The notes beneath the pieces are model-generated. The model saw nothing but the letters and a program-made list of their open reading frames with translations. It searched no databases and was not told the origin of the DNA. Positions 42,001-51,153 of a stretch of 64,000 bases of DNA are shown here, piece after piece. Both the position numbers and the translations under genes were made by a program. Location of the stretch: assembly GCF_003173775.1 (NCBI RefSeq), contig NZ_CP029552.1, positions 2,500,501 through 2,564,500 on the forward strand, read 5' to 3'. Every line of letters begins with the position of its first letter. Positions within the stretch are counted from its first letter, which is position 1. The DNA comes from Methylobacterium sp. 17Sr1-1. Its GTDB lineage: Bacteria; Pseudomonadota; Alphaproteobacteria; Rhizobiales; Beijerinckiaceae.

Positions 42001-43623
42001 ATGATCCGCCTCGACAAGATCGCCAAGCAGAACGGCAACCAGCTCCTCTTCATCGAGGCCTCGGCGGCGTTGCAGCGCGGCGAGAAGGTCGGGCTCGTCG
42101 GCCCCAACGGCGCCGGCAAGACGACGCTGTTCCGGATGATCACCGGCGAGGAGCAGCCCGACGAGGGCCAGGTCTCGTCCGATCGCGGCATCACGATCGG
42201 GTATTTCAGCCAGGACGTCGGCGAGATGGCCGGCCGCAGCGTTCTCTCCGAGGTGATGGACGGCGCCGGCCCGGTGAGCGAGATCGCGACCGAGCTGCGC
42301 GAGATCGAGACGGCGCTCGCCGATCCCGACCGGGCCGACGAGATGGAGGCGCTGGTCGAGCGCTACGGCGAGGTGCAGGGGCGGTTCGAGGAACTGGGCG
42401 GCTACGCGCTCGAGGGCCGGGCGCACGAGGTGCTGGCGGGCCTCAGCTTTTCGCCCGAGATGATCGAGGGCGATGTCGGCGCCCTGTCGGGCGGCTGGAA
42501 GATGCGCGTCGCGCTCGCCCGCATCCTGCTCATGAACCCCGACGTGATGCTGCTCGACGAGCCGAGCAACCACCTCGACATCGAGAGCCTGATCTGGCTC
42601 GAGGACTTCCTCCGGGGCTTCGACGGCGCGCTGCTGATGACCTCGCACGACCGGGCGTTCATGAACCGGATCGTCGGCAAGATCATCGAGATCGACGCCG
42701 GCTCGCTCACGACCTATTCGGGCGACTACGCCTTCTACGAGCAGCAGCGGGCGCAGAACGAGGCGCAGCAGCAGGCGCAGTTCGAGCGCCAGCAGGCGAT
42801 GCTGGCGAAGGAGATCAAGTTCATCGAGCGCTTCAAGGCGCGCGCCTCGCACGCCGCCCAGGTGCAGAGCCGGGTGAAGAAGCTCGACAAGATCGAGCGC
42901 GTCGAGCCGCCGCGCCGCCGCCAGAGCGTCGCCTTCGACTTCCCCGCAGCACCCCGCTCGGGCGACGACGTGATCAGCCTGAAATCGGTGCGCAAGAGCT
43001 ACGGCAGCCGCACGATCTATGACGGGCTCGATTTCGGCATCCGCCGCAAGGAGCGCTGGTGCGTGATGGGCGTCAACGGCGCCGGCAAGTCGACCCTGCT
43101 CAAGCTCGCCACCGGCACCACCGCGCCGGATGCCGGCTCCGTCACGATCGGAGCCAGCGTCAAGCTCGGCTACTTCGCCCAGCACGCGATGGACATCCTC
43201 GACGGCGAGCGCACGGTGTTCGAGTTCCTGGAGGATTCTTTCCCGCAGGCCGGCCAGGGCTCGCTGCGGACCCTCGCCGGCTGCTTCGGCTTCTCGGGCG
43301 ACGACGTCGAGAAGCGCTGCCGGGTGCTCTCGGGCGGCGAGAAGGCGCGGCTCGCCATGGCCCGCATGCTCTACGACCCGCCGAACTTCCTCGTCCTCGA
43401 CGAGCCGACCAACCACCTCGACGTCGGCACCAAGGACATGCTGATCGCCGCGCTCGCCCAGTACGAGGGCACGATGCTGTTCGTCTCGCACGACCGGCAC
43501 TTCCTCGCCGCCCTGTCGAACCGGGTGCTGGAGCTGACGCCGGACGGCATCCATCAGTATGGCGGCGGGTATTCGGAATACGTCGAGAAGACCGGGCGGG
43601 AGGCGCCGGGCCTGCGGCATTGA
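42001..43623 (+). CDS. ABC-F family ATP-binding protein
   Basis: 540 residues. Two ABC ATPase domains without membrane segments: first Walker A GLVGPNGAGKTTLFRM, signature LSGGWKMRVALARIL, Walker B VMLLDEPSNHLD; second Walker A MGVNGAGKSTLLKL, signature LSGGEKARLAMARM, Walker B FLVLDEPTNHLD. Between them is the charged P-site linker (residues 240-300, EQQRAQNEAQQQAQFERQQ). ABC-F proteins act on the ribosome E site. The pattern is nearest to YbiT/Uup-like members, and the exact member is uncertain. Start is the ATG at 42001; upstream codons contain the palindrome. Confidence 0.92.
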   Translation: MIRLDKIAKQNGNQLLFIEASAALQRGEKVGLVGPNGAGKTTLFRMITGEEQPDEGQVSSDRGITIGYFSQDVGEMAGRSVLSEVMDGAGPVSEIATELREIETALADPDRADEMEALVERYGEVQGRFEELGGYALEGRAHEVLAGLSFSPEMIEGDVGALSGGWKMRVALARILLMNPDVMLLDEPSNHLDIESLIWLEDFLRGFDGALLMTSHDRAFMNRIVGKIIEIDAGSLTTYSGDYAFYEQQRAQNEAQQQAQFERQQAMLAKEIKFIERFKARASHAAQVQSRVKKLDKIERVEPPRRRQSVAFDFPAAPRSGDDVISLKSVRKSYGSRTIYDGLDFGIRRKERWCVMGVNGAGKSTLLKLATGTTAPDAGSVTIGASVKLGYFAQHAMDILDGERTVFEFLEDSFPQAGQGSLRTLAGCFGFSGDDVEKRCRVLSGGEKARLAMARMLYDPPNFLVLDEPTNHLDVGTKDMLIAALAQYEGTMLFVSHDRHFLAALSNRVLELTPDGIHQYGGGYSEYVEKTGREAPGLRH

Positions 43624-43664
43624 GGGGGTGGAGCCGGTTCCGCCTTCAGGGACAGCCCTGAAAG

Positions 43665-43714
43665 CCACAGGGTCATCCCGGGGCCGCGAAGCGGAGCCCG
43701 GGATGACCCTGTGG
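43665..43714. repeat. Palindrome with 18-bp perfect arms between convergent genes
   Basis: CCACAGGGTCATCCCGGG, 14-base loop, CCCGGGATGACCCTGTGG. It lies between the ABC-F gene (plus) and the GGDEF-EAL gene (minus), ending just before the latter's stop codon region, so it could end both transcripts. Shares GTCATCCCGGG and its complement with 34915-34959, suggesting a dispersed family. Confidence 0.75.
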
Positions 43715-43718
43715 ATGG

Positions 43719-46175
43719 TCAAGCCGTCGAGAGAGTCGATCCGCCCGAGCACCGATCCACCAGCATCGCCGCCACCGCCTCCGCCGGGACCGGCCGGCTG
43801 ATGAGGTAGCCCTGCACCTCGGTGCAGCCGGCATCCCGCAGATGCGCCAGCTGCTCCTCGGTCTCGACGCCCTCGGCGGTCGTGGTCATGTCGAGGCTGT
43901 CGGCCAGCGTCGTCACCGCCCGCACGATGGCCAGCGCGTCGGGCCGCACCGCGAGGTCGGCCACGAAGGCGCGGTCGATCTTGATCTTGTCGAACGGGAA
44001 GGCCCGCAGGTAGCCGAGCGACGAGTAGCCGGTGCCGAAATCGTCCATGGCGATCCGCACGCCGAGCCGTTTCAGGCGGTGCAGGATGGCGAGCGTCGAG
44101 GCGTTGTCCTGCAGCAGCACCCCCTCGGTGATCTCGAGTTCGAGCCGATGGGGATCGAGCCCCGCGTCGCGCAGGGCCGCGATCACGGTGGCGTCGATGT
44201 CACCGGTGCGGAACTGCACCGGCGAGAGGTTGACCGAGACCCGGAGGGCTTGCGGCCAGCGCGCCGCCTCGCGGCAGGCCTGGCGCAGGACCCACTCGCC
44301 GAGCGGCACGATCATGCCGGTCTCCTCGGCGATCGGCACGAAGGCGGCGGGGCTGACCACGCCGCGGACCGGGTGGTGCCAGCGCACCAGCGCCTCGAAT
44401 CCGGCGATCCGGTTGGTCGCGAGGTCGAGGAACGGCTGGAACGCCAGGGCGAATTGCTGCTCGGCGAGCGCCGCCCGCAGGTCGAGCTCGACGCTGCGCC
44501 GGGTCTGGATCGCCACGTCCATCGCGGGCTCGAAGAAGCGGTGGACGCCTCTCCCTTCGGCCTTCGCGCGGTAGAGCGCCATGTCGGCGGCCCGCAGCAG
44601 GCCCTCGGGATCCTGCCCGTCGGTCGGGGTGAGCGCGATCCCGATGCTGAGGCCGACCGCGACGCGCTGGCCGTCGATCTCGTAGTCGCGCCCGACCGCC
44701 TCGATCAGCCGGCCGGCGAGGCGTCCGGCGCGGAAGCGCGAGGTCGGCCGCAGGACCAGCGCGAACTCGTCGCCGCCGAGGCGGGCCAGGGTCGCGAGGC
44801 CGGCCTCGTTGCGGATCGCCGCGGCGAGCCGGGCGGTCACCTCGCGCAGCAGCTTGTCGCCGACCGCGTGGCCGAGGGTGTCGTTGACGGTCTTGAACCG
44901 GTCGAGGTCGAGGCACAGGACCGCCGTGGCGCCGCCCGAGGCCGGCGCCTGCGCCAGAGCCTCGGCCAGGCCCTCGTGCAGCAGGGCCCGGTTGGGCAGG
45001 CCGGTCAGCGCGTCGTGGCGCGCCATGTGGACGATCTGCGCCTCGGCGCGCTTGGCGGCGGTGACGTCCTCGTGCACCGTGACGAAGCCGCCCTCCGGGG
45101 TCGGCGCGTAGGTGACGGCGATGACCCGTCCGTCGCTCAGCGTCTGGTCGAGCCGGTAGCGGGCGCGGGTGGCCAGCCGCTCGCTGACCTGGAGCCAGGC
45201 CTCCTCGGGCCGCAGGCCCGGGAAGTTGCCGGCCTCGGTGCGGCGGTGGATCAGCTCTTCGGCGGTGATGCCCGGATGCACCGTCTCGGGCGACAGGCCG
45301 TAAAGGTCGAGGAACTGCCGGTTGACCACCGTGACCCGGTGTTCGGCGTCGAACAGGACGAGGCCGTGCGACATGTGGGCGAGGGCATGGTCGAGCCAGC
45401 GGTTCTGCTCGGCCAGGCGCGCATCGGCCCGCGCCCGGTCGGTCGCGTCCTCGTGCACCACCAGGGTGCCGCCGTCCGGCAGCGGCGCGATCGTGGTCTT
45501 GAGCAGGACGCCGTTCGGCAGGTGCCGCTCGCGCTGGAGCCGGACCCGCTGCGCGATGCGCGCGGACGCGTAGTCCCAGGCCTCGTCGGGATTCAGATGC
45601 GGGTAGTTGCCCGCGCCGGCGCTGGTGCGGATCATGCGCTCCAGCGGCGTACCGGGGCGCAGCAGCTCCTGCGGCAGCCCGAAGATGTCGCGGAGCCGCG
45701 CGTTATGGGCGGTCAGCCGCAGGTCGGCATCGAACAGGCTGACGCCGAGGGGCAGGTTCTCCACCACCGCCTCGAAGCGTCGCGACTGCTCATCGAACCG
45801 TCGCGACTGCTCCTCGCAGCGTTGCGCCTGTTCGCGCTCCGCCACGGCCGGCCCGGACAGCTCGGCCCCGAGCCCGCGCCACCCGGTGACGGTCCCGTCC
45901 GCGGCGAGCAGCGGCGCCCCGCCGAACCGGAACCAGCGGGTCCGGCCGTCCCGGTGCCGGTGCGGCCGGATCACGTCCCGGAACGGGATCGGGCTCCGGA
46001 GCGGCGCGTCGTCGTCCGGGTCGCCGTCGAGCCCCGGCCAGGGGCGCCCGAGCGGCTCGGCCGCGCCGGTCAGCGCCGCGTAGCGCCCGCGCACCCTCGT
46101 CAGCCGCAAGCCCGCGTCGGTCTCCCAGACCCAGTCGGCGGCGAGGATGTCGAGATCGAGATCGTCGGGCAGCAT
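43719..46175 (-). CDS. PAS-GGDEF-EAL cyclic di-GMP signalling protein
   Basis: 818 residues from the ATG at 46175 (an upstream ATG at 46292 would add 39 basic residues without homology). Three PAS-like sensor domains fill residues 1-380 (WVWETDAGLRLTRVRGRYAA; NLPLGVSLFDADLRLTAHNA; HMSHGLVLFDAEHRVTVVNR). GGDEF domain: DALTGLPNRALLHEGL and LARLGGDEFALVL, active-site motif intact. EAL domain: GFEALVRWHHPVRG, DDFGTGYSSLGYLRAFP, with metal-ligand residues present. Both c-di-GMP synthesis and breakdown look possible. No transmembrane segment, so it should be cytoplasmic. Confidence 0.93.
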   Translation of the reverse strand: MLPDDLDLDILAADWVWETDAGLRLTRVRGRYAALTGAAEPLGRPWPGLDGDPDDDAPLRSPIPFRDVIRPHRHRDGRTRWFRFGGAPLLAADGTVTGWRGLGAELSGPAVAEREQAQRCEEQSRRFDEQSRRFEAVVENLPLGVSLFDADLRLTAHNARLRDIFGLPQELLRPGTPLERMIRTSAGAGNYPHLNPDEAWDYASARIAQRVRLQRERHLPNGVLLKTTIAPLPDGGTLVVHEDATDRARADARLAEQNRWLDHALAHMSHGLVLFDAEHRVTVVNRQFLDLYGLSPETVHPGITAEELIHRRTEAGNFPGLRPEEAWLQVSERLATRARYRLDQTLSDGRVIAVTYAPTPEGGFVTVHEDVTAAKRAEAQIVHMARHDALTGLPNRALLHEGLAEALAQAPASGGATAVLCLDLDRFKTVNDTLGHAVGDKLLREVTARLAAAIRNEAGLATLARLGGDEFALVLRPTSRFRAGRLAGRLIEAVGRDYEIDGQRVAVGLSIGIALTPTDGQDPEGLLRAADMALYRAKAEGRGVHRFFEPAMDVAIQTRRSVELDLRAALAEQQFALAFQPFLDLATNRIAGFEALVRWHHPVRGVVSPAAFVPIAEETGMIVPLGEWVLRQACREAARWPQALRVSVNLSPVQFRTGDIDATVIAALRDAGLDPHRLELEITEGVLLQDNASTLAILHRLKRLGVRIAMDDFGTGYSSLGYLRAFPFDKIKIDRAFVADLAVRPDALAIVRAVTTLADSLDMTTTAEGVETEEQLAHLRDAGCTEVQGYLISRPVPAEAVAAMLVDRCSGGSTLSTA

Positions 46176-46361
46176 CACGCGGTCTTCTACGGGCGTCCCC
46201 TTGGGTCTCACAAAATCGCTGCGATTTCCTTTCTCGGATTGTATCCGCGGGTTCCTGCTACCTGTGGGTCGGGGACCGGCGGCCCTCGACACGGTGCGAA
46301 GCGTCTCCCGGTCCGAATGGCACCTGGAACCAGTCGCGCTTGGCGAACCAGATCCGCCGCC

Positions 46362-48851
46362 TCACGTCCCCCGCGGCTTCGCCCGCCGGGTCGGCGGGGC
46401 GGTGGTCGGGTCCTCGGGCCAGGGATGGCGGGGATACTGGCCGCGCATGTCGGCGCGCACCGCCGCCCAGGAGCCGCGCCAGAAGCCCGGCAGGTCGCGG
46501 GTGATCTGGATCGGGCGCTGGGCCGGCGAGAGCAGGTGCAGCACCAGGGGCACGCGGCCGCCGCCGATGGTCGGGTGGCGGGTAAGCCCGAACAGCTCCT
46601 GCACCCGGACCGCCAAAGCCGGCCCGCCCTCGGCGGCGTAGTCGACCGGGATGCGCGAGCCCGTCGGCACCTCGAGATGGGTGGGCGCCTCGGCGTCGAG
46701 CCGGGCGCGCAAGGACCACGGCACGAGATCGTGCAGGGCGTCCGAGAGCCGGTCGGCGCCGATCTCGTCGAGGCGGGTGAGGCCCGAGAGATGGGGGCCG
46801 AGCCAGTCGGGCAGGGTCTCGGCGAGGTGGGCATCCGACAGGTCGGGCCATGGCTCCCCCTCGGCGGAGCGGAGGAACATCACCCGCTCGCGCCATTGCT
46901 GCGCCGCCTTCGACCAGGGCAGGGCGCCGATTCCGAGCGCGGCGAGGCCGCGGGCCAGGATCGCGGCGCTGCCCTCGTCGGGCGGGACCGGCAGGATCCG
47001 CTCGGCCAGCGCGACCGCGCCGAGGCGGCGTTGCGCACGGGCGCGCAGGGCGCGCGCCTCGGGATCGAACTCGATCCGGGTGCGGGCCTCGATCCGGTCG
47101 GGAAACAGCGCCTCGATGGCCGGGAGCGCGATCGGCGCCGCCGCCAGGATGCGCGCGGCCGAGGCCTTGCCGACGATCTCGGCCACCGCCAGGAACGGCT
47201 CGCGGGCGAGGCCCGCGGCGGGGTCGAGGGCGGCGCCGCGGCCGTTGGCGAGGACGTACTCGCCGGGCCGGCCGCGGGCCCGGGCGATCCGGTCCGGGTA
47301 GGCGAGCGCGAGCAGCGTGCCGGTCTCGGGCGCCTCGCCGCCCGCCGGCGCGACCATGCCCGTCGCCAGTTTCGCCCAGCCGGCGGCGAGGCGGCGCATG
47401 TCCTCGGCCCTCCCTGAACGGTCGCGGCGCCAGCGCTCGACCCGCTCGGTCAGGTCCACGGCGTCACCGCCGAGGCCGCGCTCCACCAGCACGGCGGCGA
47501 GGTCGGCCGCGTCCCGCGCCGCCGCGCGGCTGCGCTCGGCGGCGCTCACCACCATGCGGGCGAGGCGCGGCGGCAGGGGGAGGGCCCGGAGAGCCCGGCC
47601 GGCCGCGGTCAGGCGGCCGTCGCCGTCGAGAGCGTCGAGGCCGGCGAGCAGCGCGCGGGCTTCCGCCAGCGCCGGAGCCGGGGGCGGGTCGAGGAAGGGC
47701 AGGGTCGTCGGGTCGGCCACACCCCAGGCGGCGCAGTCGAGCACCAGCCCGGCGAGGTCGGCGGCCAGGATCTCGGGCCGGGTGAAGGGCTCCAGCGCGC
47801 CCGTCGCCGCCTCGGCCCACAGCCGGTAGCAGACACCGGGTTGCGTGCGGCCGGCGCGGCCCCGGCGCTGGTCGACGGAGGCGCGGGAGGCGCGCTGGGT
47901 AACGAGGCGGGTCAAGCCCAGATCCGGCTCGTAGACCGGCACCCGGGCGAGGCCCGAATCGACCACCACCCGCACGCCTTCGATGGTGAGCGAGGTCTCG
48001 GCGATGGAGGTGGCGAGCACGACCTTGCGCCGTCCCGCCGGGCTCGGCCGCACCGCCCGGTCCTGCTCGGCCCGGTCGAGGGCGCCGTAGAGCGGGGCGA
48101 GGTCGACATCCGCGACGTCGGCGAGGCGCTCGCGCAGGCGCTCCTCGGTGCGGCGGATCTCGGCCTGGCCCGGCAGGAACGCGAGGACCGAGCCGGGCTC
48201 CGCCCGGAGCGCCCGCATCACCGCGTCGGTCACCGCGTCCTCGATGCGCTCGCGCGGGTCGCGGTCGAGATGGCGGGTCTCGACCGGGAAGGCCCGGCCC
48301 TCCGAGACGATCACCGGCGCGTCGCCCATCAGCGCGGCGACTCGGGCGCCGTCGATCGTCGCCGACATCGCCAGGAGGCGCAGGTCCTCGCGCAGGGCCC
48401 CTTGCGCGTCGAGCGCCAACGCGAGACCGAGATCGGCGTCGAGGGAGCGCTCGTGGAACTCGTCGAACAGAACCGCGGCGACGCCGTCGAGCTCGGGATC
48501 GTCGAGGATCATGCGGGCGAACACGCCCTCGGTGACGACCTCGATCCGGGTGCGGGCCGAGACCTTGGAGCCGAGGCGCACCCGGAGGCCCACCGTCTCG
48601 CCGACCGCTTGCCCCAAGGTCGCGGCCATGCGCTCGGCCGCCGCCCGGGCGGCGAGGCGGCGCGGCTCCAGGAGGATGATCCGGCGGTCGCCGCGCCAGG
48701 GCGCCTCCAAGAGGGCGAGCGGCACCCGGGTGGTCTTGCCGGCGCCAGGCGGGGCCACCAGCACCGCGTTGGGCCGGCCGGCGGGCTCCGCCAGGGCGGT
48801 GGCGAGGTCGCCGAGGACGGCTTCGATCGGCAGGGAGGGAACGGCGCGCAT
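46362..48851 (-). CDS. hrpB: ATP-dependent helicase HrpB
   Basis: 829 residues from the ATG at 48851 (MRAVPSLPIEAVLGDLATAL). DEAH-type RNA helicase: Walker A VAPPGAGKTTRVPLALL, DEAH-variant DEFHERSLDADLG, motif III LAMSATID, motif VI DQRRGRAGRTQPGVCYRL. The C-terminal HrpB-specific region ends MRGQYPRHPWPEDPT. A peptidoglycan/envelope link has been proposed in other bacteria, but its role is unclear. Large antisense frames (43842-47417 and others) are shadows of the high GC content. Confidence 0.94.
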   Translation of the reverse strand: MRAVPSLPIEAVLGDLATALAEPAGRPNAVLVAPPGAGKTTRVPLALLEAPWRGDRRIILLEPRRLAARAAAERMAATLGQAVGETVGLRVRLGSKVSARTRIEVVTEGVFARMILDDPELDGVAAVLFDEFHERSLDADLGLALALDAQGALREDLRLLAMSATIDGARVAALMGDAPVIVSEGRAFPVETRHLDRDPRERIEDAVTDAVMRALRAEPGSVLAFLPGQAEIRRTEERLRERLADVADVDLAPLYGALDRAEQDRAVRPSPAGRRKVVLATSIAETSLTIEGVRVVVDSGLARVPVYEPDLGLTRLVTQRASRASVDQRRGRAGRTQPGVCYRLWAEAATGALEPFTRPEILAADLAGLVLDCAAWGVADPTTLPFLDPPPAPALAEARALLAGLDALDGDGRLTAAGRALRALPLPPRLARMVVSAAERSRAAARDAADLAAVLVERGLGGDAVDLTERVERWRRDRSGRAEDMRRLAAGWAKLATGMVAPAGGEAPETGTLLALAYPDRIARARGRPGEYVLANGRGAALDPAAGLAREPFLAVAEIVGKASAARILAAAPIALPAIEALFPDRIEARTRIEFDPEARALRARAQRRLGAVALAERILPVPPDEGSAAILARGLAALGIGALPWSKAAQQWRERVMFLRSAEGEPWPDLSDAHLAETLPDWLGPHLSGLTRLDEIGADRLSDALHDLVPWSLRARLDAEAPTHLEVPTGSRIPVDYAAEGGPALAVRVQELFGLTRHPTIGGGRVPLVLHLLSPAQRPIQITRDLPGFWRGSWAAVRADMRGQYPRHPWPEDPTTAPPTRRAKPRGT

Positions 48852-49029
48852 GGGCGCCGGGATGGCGGAGGCGTGCCGAGGGCGCAAGCCCGGACCGGAG
48901 GCCGGCAGGCCCTACGCAGCCTCTGCGGAATTTTTCCCGATGATTTCCGGTGTCGCAGCGGAACCGCGCGGGGGGCGGGAGATTGACGGTTGGGTTGGCC
49001 GAGGGGGCCACCGGCTGGAGAATATCGCG

Positions 49030-49326
49030 ATGAAGTCCCTGACCCTGGCGCTGGCGGCGAGCGTTCTACTGGGCGGTCTCGCCATGACCCCGGCCTCGGC
49101 CGCCGTGACCGGCCCGGCCCCGGCCGTCGCCGGCGCGGAGTCGACGGTCGAGCACGTCGCCATGCGCCGCCACCACCATTATCACCGCATGAAGCGCCAC
49201 GACCGCCACATGCGCCGCCATATGCGCCGCAACAACATGCGCGCCGGCGACCCGAACGCCCGCAACCCGTCGCGCCCGGGCTTCCAGCAGCAGCTCGGCA
49301 ACACCACGGGCGGCCCGCGTTACTGA
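49030..49326 (+). CDS. Small secreted His/Arg-rich protein
   Basis: 98 residues. Signal peptide (TLALAASVLLGGLAMTPASA), then a mature part with RRHHHYHRMKRHDRHMRRHM and RRNNMRAGDPNARNPSRPG. The His and Met density suggests metal binding in the periplasm. GGAG lies about 11 bases upstream of the ATG. Family unknown; it resembles in style, not sequence, the Gly/Tyr-rich protein at 31917. Confidence 0.7.
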   Translation: MKSLTLALAASVLLGGLAMTPASAAVTGPAPAVAGAESTVEHVAMRRHHHYHRMKRHDRHMRRHMRRNNMRAGDPNARNPSRPGFQQQLGNTTGGPRY

Positions 49327-49390
49327 GCGGCATGGCGGGCGCGCGACGCCGCGCGCCCGTAACGGCGTTGTCGCCATCGGGATGCGACCG

Positions 49391-49428
49391 GGGACTTGCA
49401 AGACGGGACTTGCAAGACGGGACTTGCG
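49391..49428. repeat. 14-bp direct tandem repeat, 2.7 copies
   Basis: GGGACTTGCAAGAC occurs twice exactly, then GGGACTTGCG. It lies in the leader of the YbaK-type gene, 99 bases before its ATG. Confidence 0.7.
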
Positions 49429-49526
49429 CGCGACACCGCGCTGGGCGAGGGGAGCCGGACAGGCTTCCCTCGATCGTTTGAGAGCCCACCCGTGACCGCT
49501 TCCTTCCCGCGCGGGCCCGCCCGCCG

Positions 49527-49997
49527 ATGAGCCTCGCTTCCGTCAAGGCCGACCTCGCCGCGCGCGCCCCCGATCTTACCGTGCTCGAGACCGAGGCGAG
49601 TTCCGCCACCGTGGCGCTCGCCGCGGCCGCCCACGGCGTCGAGCCCGCCCGCATCGCCAAGACCCTGTCCCTGCGCCTCGGCGAGCGCGTGGTGCTGCTG
49701 GTGGCGCGCGGGGACGCCCGCCTCGACAACCGCAAGGCCAAGGCTGCCTTCGGGGCCAAGCCCCGGATGCTCGGGGCGGAGGAGGTCGAAGCGATCACCG
49801 GCCATCCGGTCGGCGGGGTCTGCCCGTTCGGCCTCGCCACGCCGCTTCCGGTCTATTGCGACGTCAGCCTCAAGGCCTTCGACGAGGTCGTGCCGGCGGC
49901 GGGCTCCCCCAACAGCGCCGTGCGCATCACGCCCGAGCGCATGGCCGCGCTGACGGGGGCCGAGTGGATCGACGTCTGCCAGCCGCCCGAGGCGTGA
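49527..49997 (+). CDS. YbaK/EbsC-type aminoacyl-tRNA deacylase
   Basis: 156 residues. Matches the YbaK/ProX family: SSATVALAAAAHGVEPARIA, KTLSLRLGERVVLLVARGDA, DNRKAKAAFGAKPRML, TGHPVGGVCPFGL and DVSLKAFDEVVPAAGS. The conserved lysine and the GGVCPFG motif are present. These hydrolyse mischarged tRNAs (Cys- or Ala-tRNA-Pro); exact specificity not shown. Confidence 0.92.
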   Translation: MSLASVKADLAARAPDLTVLETEASSATVALAAAAHGVEPARIAKTLSLRLGERVVLLVARGDARLDNRKAKAAFGAKPRMLGAEEVEAITGHPVGGVCPFGLATPLPVYCDVSLKAFDEVVPAAGSPNSAVRITPERMAALTGAEWIDVCQPPEA

Positions 49998-50143
49998 GCG
50001 GGAATCCATTCAGGCGAAAACACTGGCGGCTGTGGATCCGGCGTCATCGACATTCGGGGCTCCCGCGACCTAGCTGTCACGGAGCCTTCAAGCGGCCGGG
50101 CCACAAGGCCCCTCCGTCGCGTCACCGTCGTCCGAGACCGCCC

Positions 50144-51139
50144 TTGATCTTCGTCCATCAGCCGAACGCCTGCGCCAGCACCGGTCAGCCGCTCCTGGAG
50201 CGGCGCCTGCTCGAGATGTCGGAGCCGATCCCGCCGGACGCGCTCTGGATCGACCTGATCGATCCGACCCGCCAGGAAGACCACAAGGTCGAGGCTTTCC
50301 TCGGCATCTCGATCCCGACCCGGGAGGAGATGCAGGACATCGAACCCTCGGAGCTGCTCTACGTCGAGAACGGCGCCCGCTACATGACCGGGCGGCTCCT
50401 GTGCAAGGTCGACACCGACGACGCCCGGCTCACCGGTGTCACCTTCATCCTGCGCGACAACAAGCTCGCCACGGTGCGCTACGACGATCCGCAGGCGTTC
50501 CGGATGTTCGTGCACCGGGCAGCGCGCCCGGCCGGGGTGATGCTGACCGGCGAGGCGATCCTCGCCGGCCTGATCGAGACCGTGATCGACCGCGCCGCCG
50601 ACGTGCTCCAGCTCCAGGGCGAGCGGATCGACAGGCTCTCGCGCTTGATCTTCGCCGAGCATTCCGACCCGAGCGCCCGCAACGCCGAATTGCAGGACAC
50701 CCTGCGGGCGCTCGGGCGCCACAACGAGCTCCTGTCGCAGCAGCGCGAGAGCCTGGTCTCGGTCGAGCGCATCCTGCTCTCGCTCTCGGCGAGCTACCGC
50801 GCCAGCAAGGCGCCGCGCGAGATCCGCGAGGAGGTCCGCTCGACCCTGCGCGACCTCCAGTCGCTGGAGGAGCATGCGAGCTTCCTCTCGGGCAAGATCC
50901 AGTTCCTGCTCGACGCCACCCTCGGCCTCGTCAACCTCGAGCAGAACAACATCATCAAGCTGTTCTCGGTCATGGCGGTGGTGTTCATGCCGCCGACCCT
51001 GATCGCCTCGATGTACGGCATGAACTTCAAGGTGATGCCGGAGCTCGACTGGGGCTTTGGCTACCCGATGGCGGTGGTGATGATGGTGGTGGCGGCGATC
51101 CTGCCCTATGCCTTCTTCCGCTGGAAGCGCTGGCTGTAG
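50144..51139 (+). CDS. CorA-type magnesium/divalent cation transporter
   Basis: 331 residues from the TTG at 50144 (MIFVHQPNACAS); ATG at 50216 would remove 24 residues, including the first strand. Long cytoplasmic domain, helical stalk (RNAELQDTLRALGRHNELLS, LRDLQSLEEHASFLSGKIQF), then two membrane helices with the CorA selectivity motif YGMNF (IASMYGMNFKVMPELDWGFG) and a basic end FFRWKRWL. Inner-membrane pentameric Mg2+ channel. The SRAP gene starts 14 bases downstream. Confidence 0.92.
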   Translation: MIFVHQPNACASTGQPLLERRLLEMSEPIPPDALWIDLIDPTRQEDHKVEAFLGISIPTREEMQDIEPSELLYVENGARYMTGRLLCKVDTDDARLTGVTFILRDNKLATVRYDDPQAFRMFVHRAARPAGVMLTGEAILAGLIETVIDRAADVLQLQGERIDRLSRLIFAEHSDPSARNAELQDTLRALGRHNELLSQQRESLVSVERILLSLSASYRASKAPREIREEVRSTLRDLQSLEEHASFLSGKIQFLLDATLGLVNLEQNNIIKLFSVMAVVFMPPTLIASMYGMNFKVMPELDWGFGYPMAVVMMVVAAILPYAFFRWKRWL

Positions 51140-51153
51140 GGGGTTTTCGGGGC

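Noticed and set aside
43842..47417. 1191-codon plus-strand frame
   Set aside because: Antisense to the PAS-GGDEF-EAL and hrpB genes, which have intact motifs. Stop codons are rare here only because of GC content.
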